Source of the DNA: Glaciecola sp041380235
GTDB taxonomy: Bacteria; Pseudomonadota; Gammaproteobacteria; Enterobacterales; Alteromonadaceae
DNA: 64,000 nt
Direction: 5' to 3'
Assembly (NCBI RefSeq): GCF_041380235.1
Contig: NZ_JBGIYY010000013.1
Location: 62,001 to 126,000 of the forward strand
Shown here: piece by piece, positions 9,214 to 16,464 of the stretch
How the letters are laid out: every line of letters begins with the position of its first letter
How positions within the stretch are numbered: position 1 is the stretch's first letter
Program-made: the position numbers and the translations under genes
Notes under the pieces: generated by a model
Databases searched by the model: none
Seen by the model: only the letters and a program-made list of their open reading frames with translations
What the model was told of the DNA's origin: nothing

Positions 9214-9689
9214 TATGTTCCCCTAATATTTAGATATTCATTTTGTAATAAAGCTAGATTTGTTGCGTGTACCTTACTGATTATCGTCATTTAAAAGGGT
9301 TTTTAAAGGCTTTTATGTAATTTAATTTCATTTTTAATAAAATATTCATACAAAACACACTTTTTATGTAATTTAATTACAAAGAGTGAATGGCCTATTT
9401 ACAACTTATACAATTGCTTAACGGATGATCAAAATTTTTACACTTTTTTGGGGCTTCAAATGACGCATTACCCAACTCAGTCATAGGTAATTACAAGCTT
9501 AATATGGGCCGGATATAAGCAAACTTAGGTTTAATGCTCAAAAGGTGTGTGCAGATAAGGATCAAAGTTCATAAGGAAAGACCCGATTTACGGCGGGTCT
9601 TTCTTATTTATGTTGAACGGTCAGCAAAGCATCATGCCTTTTCATGCCAGCAATCTTGGGGGTGTGGATGAAATGTTTGCGACTTCTAC
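9214..9689. other. 476-base intergenic region with a direct repeat and a hairpin
   Basis: No protein gene was found on either strand. The left part is strongly AT-rich and holds a perfect 17-base direct repeat, TTTTATGTAATTTAATT, at 9311-9327 and 9362-9378, upstream of the 8734-9213 gene. The right part holds a terminator-like hairpin at 9577-9610. Confidence 0.6.
9577..9610. terminator. Terminator-like hairpin
   Basis: AAAGACCCG (9577-9585) pairs perfectly with CGGGTCTTT (9594-9602), with an 8-nt loop. The T-rich tail (TTTCTTATTT) is better on the plus strand, where no gene precedes it. On the minus strand it lies about 80 bases after the lipoprotein gene at 9690 and could end that transcript. 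Confidence 0.65.
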
Positions 9690-10232
9690 CTAAAGTGTCG
9701 CTATTTTATCGTTTAGCTCATTTAGCGCAGCCACTGAAAAACCGCGGTCATAGAAATGCACAACATTGCCTTGAGCATCAATTAGCACAATTCTGCCGTT
9801 TTTGGGGGTAAGGTTACCGGTGTATCGCTGAACTTTGTCACCGTCGTCATAAATGGTGATCACGTCGCGCCATAGCTCTCTTGGAATACCGTCGCGCATA
9901 GACTGGTCGATTCTGTCACTAAACCACCCAGCAAATGGGTTTTTAATAGCCGGAAGTTCGTAAATCGGTATTTCGACCTTGGTCATATCCAAACCAATCA
10001 ACCAGCGGTCGATATCAAACTGTGATTTATGCACATAGCCGAATATCAACAGCGCCGGTTGGCCAAGTAGGTCATCAGGTATAGTTACGGGTGTGCCATC
10101 TAAGGCCTCACCGCTGGCCGATATTAGCGGTTTGTTTAACTCAACTTGACTTGCATAATGATAACCCGCACAGCCAGACAGAAATAAAATGGCGAGGGCA
10201 ATGACGGATAATTTAGAGAACAATGTAATCAT
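9690..10232 (-). CDS. Lipoprotein with thioredoxin-like fold features
   Basis: A 180-residue protein with a type II signal peptide and lipobox LSGC (Cys about residue 21), so membrane-anchored. The mature part has the order of strands seen in redoxin-like proteins: GQPALLIFGYVHKSQFDIDRW, then DVITIYDD and GRIVLIDAQGNVVHFYDRG. It has no CXXC or other cysteine, so a redox role is unlikely. The ending GRIVLIDAQGNVVH recalls SCO1/ATP10-like assembly factors, only by shape. The ribosome-binding site is weak (AAGG, 13 nt upstream). Function is unknown. Confidence 0.65.
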   Translation of the reverse strand: MITLFSKLSVIALAILFLSGCAGYHYASQVELNKPLISASGEALDGTPVTIPDDLLGQPALLIFGYVHKSQFDIDRWLIGLDMTKVEIPIYELPAIKNPFAGWFSDRIDQSMRDGIPRELWRDVITIYDDGDKVQRYTGNLTPKNGRIVLIDAQGNVVHFYDRGFSVAALNELNDKIATL

Positions 10233-10364
10233 GTTTGTAAAAAGGCCTTAAGGCATAACTTTCGATACTGTATTGTGCACTCTACAAGGCCAACAATACC
10301 ATCTGAAAAAAACTGAGAAGTAGGCCTTAGTATTACGAGCTTTTGAATAGCAAATAACGAAGTA

Positions 10365-10640
10365 TTAAAGTGCATTGAGCTTTTTGTTTAATTCATAAGC
10401 CGGCTCGGTTACCACTTTTTCGAGTACTTGAATACGAGCTTTAAGCTGTGCAATTTCGTCGTCTTTTGACAGCGCATGGATATTCGTTTGCTTGACTGCT
10501 TTACACCTTTGAAAGGGGTTACTGCACGAACCGTTCATCCAATCAACAAACCGAAGCTGGTATTTCACATCTAACCAGCACATTACAACCCAAAGCGATA
10601 GTGATGCACCAATCAGTAAAGAAATTTGAACCGTGGTCAT
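10365..10640 (-). CDS. Small inner-membrane protein with C-terminal coiled coil (PspB-like layout)
   Basis: 91 residues: one N-terminal membrane segment (ISLLIGASLSLWVVMCWLDV), a short polar region with two cysteines, then a heptad-rich helix (DDEIAQLKARIQVLEKVV) ending PAYELNKKLNAL. The pattern of membrane helix, 'IxxLE(K/R)(I/V)VT' and 'Y(D/E)L' recalls phage-shock PspB/PspC-type envelope stress proteins, but the overall match is too weak to name it. The start has a strong AAGGAG 8 nt upstream. It sits next to the foldback repeat and an ECF sigma factor gene. Confidence 0.6.
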   Translation of the reverse strand: MTTVQISLLIGASLSLWVVMCWLDVKYQLRFVDWMNGSCSNPFQRCKAVKQTNIHALSKDDEIAQLKARIQVLEKVVTEPAYELNKKLNAL

Positions 10641-10744
10641 TATAAATTCTCCTTAATCATTCACGATGTATAAAAAATGGCAGCATTTACTGCAGCTTTC
10701 ATACCTACTAGTCTTTGCTTGCACGAAATTATTACAATTATTTC

Positions 10745-10951
10745 TATTTAACCTGAACTCTGGATAAGAAATAGTGCAAGACTTTAATAACACCATAGAT
10801 TTCATGCTGTTACACTCAGAAGCTCTATTGGCGTGAAGTGCAAGGCGCAAAAGTCACGTAATAGTTATTCTATTGCTTACTTTTGCAACGAAGCAATTCG
10901 CGCCAATAGGGCTACTTAGCGCTGTTTCTTATCCAGAGTTCAGGTTATATA
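10745..10951. repeat. Foldback (MITE-like) element with 33-base inverted ends
   Basis: The ends 10745-10777 and 10919-10951 are inverted repeats matching at 30 of 33 positions, with a perfect 23-base core (10749-10771 against 10925-10947). Inside is a second inverted repeat of about 46 bases per arm, centred near 10868, with CTATTGGCG and GCAAAAGT conserved in both arms. The left arm has about 35 extra bases (near 10778-10812) absent from the right arm. The whole would fold into one long imperfect hairpin. No open frame of substance and no clear target-site duplication were seen. Probably a non-autonomous mobile repeat. Confidence 0.75.
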
Positions 10952-11026
10952 TTTTTTGTAATAATTTGCCAAAGACTGAGACTATCTATTGCAGTACCGC
11001 AGAAAAATAACGGATTAAAGCAACTT

Positions 11027-11542
11027 TTGAATGAATTTGAACACATCATAAAGGAGTATGGGCCGCTTCTCTCTCGAGTGGCGAGCACCTATGAGGCAAA
11101 TGAAAGCCTAAAGCAGGAACTGTTTCAAGAGATTTGCGTGGCGGTTTGGCAATCTTTGCAAAGGTTTAAGGGCGACGCCAGCATAAAAACCTATATTTTA
11201 AGGGTTGCCCACAACCGATGCATTACGCACGTGAGCAAACAAATCAATAGTATTAAAACAGTCGACTGGCAAGAATCAGAGCAGTCGCCTGCACACGAGG
11301 TCTATATGTCGAACTCTCAAATCAAAGTTGAGCATGAGGTCGCCCAAATGCAGCAGCTCACTAAGCTACTTTCACTTATTCGACAGTTAAAGTTACCCGC
11401 GCGGCAGGTCATTTCACTATCGCTTGAAGGACTCTCTTATCACGAGATAGCAGAGGTCAGCGGGCTTTCGGCTAACAATGTTGGCGTGATGATCAAGCGC
11501 ATTAAAAGCGATTTAAATAGGCAGATGCACTATGAACAATGA
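11027..11542 (+). CDS. ECF-type RNA polymerase sigma factor
   Basis: 171 residues with the two sigma-70 domains of the ECF class. Region 2 is about residues 5-75, with ELFQEICVAVWQSLQRFKGDASIKTYILRVAHN. Region 4 is about residues 110-165, with LPARQVISLSLEGLSYHEIAEVSGLS as its helix-turn-helix. It would direct RNA polymerase to a small regulon, often for envelope stress. The start is a TTG (11027); no ATG is in frame upstream or soon after. It overlaps the next gene by 11 bases, which suggests translational coupling with a regulator of its activity. Confidence 0.88.
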   Translation: MNEFEHIIKEYGPLLSRVASTYEANESLKQELFQEICVAVWQSLQRFKGDASIKTYILRVAHNRCITHVSKQINSIKTVDWQESEQSPAHEVYMSNSQIKVEHEVAQMQQLTKLLSLIRQLKLPARQVISLSLEGLSYHEIAEVSGLSANNVGVMIKRIKSDLNRQMHYEQ

Positions 11543-12116
11543 CTCCACAGACAAGCGTGCTGAATCAGACTTTAATCAGCTTTGGCAAAAACAGCCAACG
11601 CTTAAGGTCAACACCGCGCAAATTGTTAAGCAAGCTAAGCAGCAGCGCGTCAAGCAACGCTTATATATGGCACTTGATGTCCTGGGAGTTTTACCGGTTT
11701 TTATCTTGTTAGCAGGCGATATCGAGCTCACACCCTTTTTAAAGTGGTTTATCGCATTGAATATGCTTGCATTGGCATTGATGCTTATTCATATTGCCAA
11801 GCTCAGATGGGTAGCGGCTTTTGGCCAAGGTAAAACGACTGAGCGCTACACCCGTACACTTTTACAACAACTAAAAAACAATGCAAAAATTGCCTACATA
11901 AATAAGCATTCTGCATGGCTAGCATTGCTCGTGGCAATTTGCGGTGTTGCCATCAACGAATATCTATATCCTAAAGCTACGCCAATTAACTGGGCAGAAA
12001 TTACGCTTATTTTGGGAGTGGGTAGCATAGTGATTGTTGCTTGGATAATTTGGGCCCACCGTCGACAAATGCGTTTTGAAGAAAAAGCCAAAGAGCTTGA
12101 AAGAATAACAGATTGA
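11532..12116 (+). CDS. Membrane protein coupled to the sigma factor, probable anti-sigma factor
   Basis: 194 residues. A cytoplasmic, basic N-terminal region of about 40 residues (DFNQLWQKQPTLKVN) precedes four predicted membrane helices: about 45-63, 68-88, 122-142 and 152-172. It ends in a basic cytoplasmic tail. The overlap with the ECF sigma gene (11532-11542) and the topology suggest that it holds the sigma factor at the membrane. It lacks the zinc anti-sigma motif HX3CX2C, so any binding would be of another kind. Role inferred from context. Confidence 0.65.
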   Translation: MNNDSTDKRAESDFNQLWQKQPTLKVNTAQIVKQAKQQRVKQRLYMALDVLGVLPVFILLAGDIELTPFLKWFIALNMLALALMLIHIAKLRWVAAFGQGKTTERYTRTLLQQLKNNAKIAYINKHSAWLALLVAICGVAINEYLYPKATPINWAEITLILGVGSIVIVAWIIWAHRRQMRFEEKAKELERITD

Positions 12117-12197
12117 ACTTATCCAGCACTTTTTCAATCTATAATAGTCAAGCTTTAAAGGCCCTTGAGTTTCTAAAAGTGAGGCAATGCTCTACAA

Positions 12198-12884
12198 ATG
12201 ATATATCTATCACAGACTGCACATGTAATTAACACGTTTAAAATATGGCGTATGCATAGCTTGTTTATGTTGCTTGCTTGTTTAATGTTTTTTTCGAACG
12301 TCGCTTTTTCGAGTGACAAAAATGAACAAAACCTCCTTCAATCAATGGCTGGCACTCCTTTCGATTCTTTCAAGGTAGCTGACAATGCGGCTATTTCGGC
12401 ATCAAAGAAAATCTATATTGAAAAGGTCGATGCTAGTTTCTCTAAAGATTGGCTCACTAAATTCACATCTAAAACCAGTCGAAATTACCGCAATACCACC
12501 TTACAACAGTATGCAGATTCTTTTCGGACGCATTTAATTGAAGAATTAAATAGTGCCGGATGGGAAGTAGTCAATGCTCCTTATGATGGAGTCTTAGTTG
12601 CAAGTGCTGTACTAAGCAATATACATATATCTGGCCCCCAACAGATTGGCACGCAGCATTCACTGATCACAGAGTTTGGTTTTTCTCACATTGAGTTTGA
12701 TTTAAAAGGCGGCAATAAGCGTAGCATCCTACAAATTCAAGACCGTCGCAGCGTTGCAACATCAAGCGGGACTCTTATTGAAACCAACCGAGCGCTCAAC
12801 TTCTCAAAGTTTAGCCACCTTTTTAAAGGTTGGGCTAATGACATTACTGTATTCATCAATTTAATCTCACCCAATACCAATTAA
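12198..12884 (+). CDS. Exported DUF3313-like protein
   Basis: A protein of about 210-228 residues with a hydrophobic export segment (MLLACLMFFSNVAFSS). The body (KIYIEKVDASFSKDWL, LIEELNSAGWEVV, then an IQDRRS region and a tail ending WANDITVFINLI) resembles DUF3313 putative lipoproteins, although no lipobox Cys is placed correctly. The longest frame starts at 12198, with GAGG 13 nt upstream. ATG at 12252 would give a shorter, more typical signal peptide. Function is unknown. It follows the sigma/anti-sigma pair on the same strand and may belong to that regulon. Confidence 0.6.
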   Translation: MIYLSQTAHVINTFKIWRMHSLFMLLACLMFFSNVAFSSDKNEQNLLQSMAGTPFDSFKVADNAAISASKKIYIEKVDASFSKDWLTKFTSKTSRNYRNTTLQQYADSFRTHLIEELNSAGWEVVNAPYDGVLVASAVLSNIHISGPQQIGTQHSLITEFGFSHIEFDLKGGNKRSILQIQDRRSVATSSGTLIETNRALNFSKFSHLFKGWANDITVFINLISPNTN

Positions 12885-13003
12885 TCAAATAAACCACCTA
12901 AAAAGCGGAAAAGTGATGTTTTTTGCTCGAGCTTATTTGCGCTTATGCCTCATATGCTTTATTTTTGTCGCAGTTAGCTCACTTAAATCAGCATAGGAAT
13001 CAG

Positions 13004-13924
13004 ATGGCACATTTTAATCATCTTAAATTGTTAGAAGCAGAAGCAATCCATATCATGCGCGAAGTCGCCGCAAGTTTCGATAAACCCTGCATGTTCTATT
13101 CAATTGGTAAAGACTCAACTGTTATGCTGCATTTGGCGCGCAAGGCCTTTTATCCCGATAAAGTCCCATTTACATTATTGCATGTGGACACTACATGGGA
13201 ATTTCATGAAATGGGCGCGTTTAGAGATAAACTAAGAGACAAACTCGACCTTGATATCATTGTACACATCAACCAAGAGGCTCTCGACTTAGGTATTCAC
13301 CCGATCGAATCAGGCTCAGTAAAATACAATGACAACATGAAGACCATTGCCCTTAAGCAAGCCTTAGATATTCATAAGTTTGATGCGGCTTTAGGCGGGG
13401 CTCGCCGAGATGAAGAAAAATCACGTGCGAAAGAACGTGTATTTTCCGTTCGTAATGCCGACCACCAGTGGGACCCTAAGCAACAGCGTCCAGAGCTTTG
13501 GTCGCTATACAACACGCAAATAAACAAAGGCGAATCGGTTCGCGTATTCCCCCTATCTAACTGGACTGAACTAGACATTTGGCTCTATATTTTGCAAGAG
13601 CAAATAGATATTGTGCCGCTTTACTTTGCTGACGAACGCATGAGCTGGGTAGATGAAGACAGTGGCCAGTTACTTGGCTTAGATGATGAACGCATGCTGC
13701 CCTACCTAAGCAAGAAAGAAAAAGAAAGCTTACAGAAACGCTGGATACGTTTTAGAACACTCGGTTGTTACCCGCAAACCGGCGCGGTATTGAGCAAAGC
13801 AACCACCCGTGAAGCCATTGTAACCGAGATGATGTTAAGCAAAACAAGTGAGCGCGAAGGCCGCTTACTAGACAAAGACCAGACTGGCTCGATGGAGAAG
13901 AAAAAGCGCGAGGGTTATTTTTAA
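13004..13924 (+). CDS. cysD: Sulfate adenylyltransferase subunit 2
   Basis: CysD is the ATP pyrophosphatase-type catalytic subunit of ATP sulfurylase, making adenosine 5'-phosphosulfate in sulfate assimilation. It needs the GTPase subunit CysN. The start at 13004 has AGGA upstream and gives 306 residues (E. coli 302), beginning MAHFNHLKLLEAE; the frame also runs 27 codons upstream without homology. Visible motifs are the PP-loop SIGKDSTVMLHLARKAF, GGARRDEEKSRAKER, TELDIWLYI and the C-terminal GSMEKKKREGYF. cysN, usually directly downstream, is absent: the next gene is an unrelated membrane protein on the other strand. Confidence 0.95.
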   Translation: MAHFNHLKLLEAEAIHIMREVAASFDKPCMFYSIGKDSTVMLHLARKAFYPDKVPFTLLHVDTTWEFHEMGAFRDKLRDKLDLDIIVHINQEALDLGIHPIESGSVKYNDNMKTIALKQALDIHKFDAALGGARRDEEKSRAKERVFSVRNADHQWDPKQQRPELWSLYNTQINKGESVRVFPLSNWTELDIWLYILQEQIDIVPLYFADERMSWVDEDSGQLLGLDDERMLPYLSKKEKESLQKRWIRFRTLGCYPQTGAVLSKATTREAIVTEMMLSKTSEREGRLLDKDQTGSMEKKKREGYF

Positions 13925-14056
13925 GTACGCGTATTTTAAAGAACTACCCTTTGGTCATTCAGTGCCGGCGTTTTATTCTGCCGGCACTGGTTTAACCTTC
14001 AACTATGCGCTTCTTGATTGAATAAAAGTAATACTCAGAACCTATCGCTTGTTAAA

Positions 14057-14536
14057 CTATTTGCCTTGATTGCCTGTTGTATCTTCACTCTCGATGGCGC
14101 TTTCGTTTTCCGTTTTACTCTCTAATAATGCTCTTACTCTCATTTCCCACTTACGCTTTGACCACTGCAAGCAGCCCACAATCAGCGTTAAGCTAACCAC
14201 TGTGGGCTCAATATGCGGTAAGTCAGGTATTGCATACCACTGAGTGGCTGAATATCCAAGGTACAAAGCTATACCAATTTCTACTCCGGTAATTAAGGCA
14301 ATATAGGCTAACAAGTGACTGCGGCATAAAGCGGGGAAGAAGGTCGTAATAAAAGACACCACAAATAAACAGCCGGGTCCAAAAATCATCAGGCCCAATA
14401 AGAAGGCCTGATTGTTACCTTCAATAAGCAACATAAACTGATTATGGCAGAGCAAGACAAGCACTAGTCCACACACAAACAAAGGAATGCTGATTGCAGG
14501 CAAGTCTTTAAATAAAGTGTTTACAGGTTTTGCCAT
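14057..14536 (-). CDS. Four-helix membrane protein of unknown function
   Basis: 159 residues with four predicted membrane helices (about 15-33, 42-66, 75-95 and 108-122). A polar C-terminal tail is rich in Glu, Ser and Thr (ESKTENESAIESEDTTGNQ). No family is recognised. It is convergent with cysD, with about 130 bases between the stops, and has no evident operon partner. Confidence 0.6.
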   Translation of the reverse strand: MAKPVNTLFKDLPAISIPLFVCGLVLVLLCHNQFMLLIEGNNQAFLLGLMIFGPGCLFVVSFITTFFPALCRSHLLAYIALITGVEIGIALYLGYSATQWYAIPDLPHIEPTVVSLTLIVGCLQWSKRKWEMRVRALLESKTENESAIESEDTTGNQGK

Positions 14537-14956
14537 AATAAGTCTGGTGTTCCTAAAAGATAGCGCTTTTCATATTGAAAAAGGCGCGGATTAGTAAAGT
14601 AACAACCCCCAAGAATAGATGCAATGCACAGTGACGAGAATTGAAAATTCAGTTAAAAAAAAGGCCTCAAAATTTGAGGCCTAAAAATTACACTCTAGGG
14701 AAGGACACACAAAACACACTTTAATTTGGTTGAAGCAAACTGCATGCTTAACTACTTTTAAACAATGCTAAGTATCACGATTTAATAGACCCCACTTTAT
14801 TAAGAATAATTCCATTTATTTTCGATTTATTTCACTTATTATTTTGATTATTATATTTTATTTATATTATTCAAACACTTAATAAACTAATTTATAACTA
14901 ATTTGTTTTTTTATAGTGGTCAAATAATGAATTGATACTCACTGTAGACATAAATA
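14537..14956. other. 420-base AT-rich intergenic region
   Basis: No protein gene was found. It contains a perfect 21-base palindromic hairpin at 14662-14682 with a T-run on the minus strand, and a very AT-rich stretch (about 14800-14930) upstream of the sirtuin remnant, which probably held that gene's promoter. Confidence 0.5.
14654..14682 (-). terminator. Terminator-like hairpin with no gene in front of it
   Basis: AGGCCTCAAA (14662-14671) pairs perfectly with TTTGAGGCCT (14673-14682). On the minus strand it is followed by a run of eight T (14654-14661 as A on the plus strand). A minus-strand transcript entering it would have to start between 14683 and the sirtuin remnant, where no gene is seen. 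Confidence 0.55.
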
Positions 14957-15165
14957 ATGAACCCACAACTTTTGCAGCATCTGCAGCAAAATCCTTTTTT
15001 TAACGTCGTGGTGCTAAGCGGCGCCGGTATTTCTTACGAATCGGGTATTTCAACCGTTAGATACAGCAATAGACTATTGGAAAATCAGAGTGTAAATGAC
15101 ATCGCTATGGACCGGCTAGTGAGCTTATGCCTCAATTTGTAGAGCAATTAATTCGAGCTATTTAG
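14957..15165 (+). pseudogene. cobB: Sirtuin (NAD-dependent deacylase) gene with internal deletion
   Basis: The first 50 codons are a recognisable CobB N-terminus: the NAD-binding GAGIS and the SGI motif occur in VVVLSGAGISYESGIS, followed by a degenerate version of the 'FRxxxGLWExxxVxDIA' segment (about codons 34-50). The original frame then stops at 15142. In the next frame, from about 15109, the sequence reads YGPASELMPQFVEQLIRAI and stop, which matches the extreme C-terminus of CobB (E. coli YGPASQVVPEFVEKLLKGL). About 165 middle codons, including the catalytic His and zinc cysteines, are missing and the ends are out of frame. No active enzyme can be made. Confidence 0.82.
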
Positions 15166-15230
15166 CGAGTACTCGACATTGAGTCTTGTTTGTAGATAAT
15201 ATGAAACAACATAAAAAAGAGCGCCAGTAA

Positions 15231-16331
15231 ATGGATTTTATTCATCGCCTCGCGGGGGCAGTAGCAGTTGTATTACTTATCGCCAGTATCATCACAATCG
15301 GTTTTTACCCTGTCGATAATGCAGGGCCATTTGTTATCGGTTTCTTTATGTGTGTTGCGCTATATTTTAAAACCAGCAAACTCCTAAGTGGATTTGCTTA
15401 CACCGTTATTATTTTAGCGGCAGTGAGCGCAGCGTTGTTTTACCCTGGCTTATTTTTAGGGTTTGGCTCTTTTGAGTCTAAATCACTTATTGTGCCCTTG
15501 CTCATGCTGATCATGTTTGGCATGGGAACCTCAATGAGCGCCAAAGATTTTGTTGCCGTTGCAAAGATGCCAAAGGGAGTCATCATCGGCTTAGTACTGC
15601 AATTTAGTATCATGCCTATTATTGGTTTTGGACTGGCGCTTGTATCAGGTTTGCCACCAGAGATTGCAGCGGGCATTATTTTAGTAGGTTGCTCTCCCAG
15701 CGGTTTAGCTTCAAATGTCATGGCATATATTGCCGGTGCAAACCTTGCATTGTCGCTGACACTTACCGCAGTTTCTACCTTAATGGCGCCTTTTATTACG
15801 CCTTTTTACATGTCGTTTCTAGCAAATGAATTTATTCCTATTGACGCTACTGCGATGTTTTTAAGTATCACTAAAATCGTTATTTTACCGATTATTGCGG
15901 GCCTGCTATTCAATCGCTTTTTACATGGCAAGTTTCCATACATCGACCGCCTAATGCCAAAGGTTTCGATGTTTGGCATTGCTTTGATTATTACCATTAT
16001 TACCGCCGCAGGCAGAGACAGTTTGCTCAGCATAGGATTATTACTGATTGTACTTGTGCTGATTCACAACCTCAGTGGCTATGTACTTGGATACGCCAGC
16101 GCCAAGTTCATGGGCATGGATGAGCCATCGTCACGCACAATCGCCTTTGAAGTCGGCATGCAAAATTCGGGACTAGCATCAGGTATTGCCGTTGAAATGG
16201 GCAAGGTTGCTACAATGGGCTTGGCGCCAGCAGTATTTGGGCCCACAATGAATATTACTGGCTCCAGTTTAGCCGTATGGTGGCGTGGAAAAACCGCTGC
16301 AGATTCTTCGGCTCAATCACAAAAAGTGTAA
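15231..16331 (+). CDS. Bile acid:sodium symporter (BASS) family transporter
   Basis: 366-residue inner-membrane protein. About residues 90-350 form the BASS/SBF domain, with the family motifs GTSMSAKDF, GCSPSGLASNVMAYIAGANLALS (first crossover region) and the late EVGMQNSGLASGIA (second crossover, Na+ and substrate binding). About 85 residues before it form two or three extra helices not present in short BASS proteins. The substrate is probably an organic anion or acid taken up with Na+ and cannot be specified. It starts 65 bases after the decayed cobB and may use that gene's old promoter. Confidence 0.88.
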   Translation: MDFIHRLAGAVAVVLLIASIITIGFYPVDNAGPFVIGFFMCVALYFKTSKLLSGFAYTVIILAAVSAALFYPGLFLGFGSFESKSLIVPLLMLIMFGMGTSMSAKDFVAVAKMPKGVIIGLVLQFSIMPIIGFGLALVSGLPPEIAAGIILVGCSPSGLASNVMAYIAGANLALSLTLTAVSTLMAPFITPFYMSFLANEFIPIDATAMFLSITKIVILPIIAGLLFNRFLHGKFPYIDRLMPKVSMFGIALIITIITAAGRDSLLSIGLLLIVLVLIHNLSGYVLGYASAKFMGMDEPSSRTIAFEVGMQNSGLASGIAVEMGKVATMGLAPAVFGPTMNITGSSLAVWWRGKTAADSSAQSQKV

Positions 16332-16339
16332 ATGCCTAA

Positions 16340-16370
16340 CAAAAAGCCAGCTAAGGGTAGCTGGCTCTTA
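16340..16370. terminator. Bidirectional terminator between BASS transporter and S9 peptidase
   Basis: AGCCAGCTA (16345-16353) pairs with TAGCTGGCT (16358-16366) around a 4-nt loop. On the minus strand the stem is followed by TTTTT; on the plus strand by the weaker CTTAAAT. It lies between two convergent genes. Confidence 0.7.
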
Positions 16371-16464
16371 AATCGTTAGAGTATTTAAGCACTAGACAAT
16401 GCATTCTGACATGAGGCATGTTTGCACTCGGCTTGCATAGCCTATTTGCAGGACCTACATCCGA

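Noticed and set aside
10653..10850. 65-codon minus-strand frame
   Set aside because: It is read through one arm of the foldback repeat and has no homology or ribosome-binding site.
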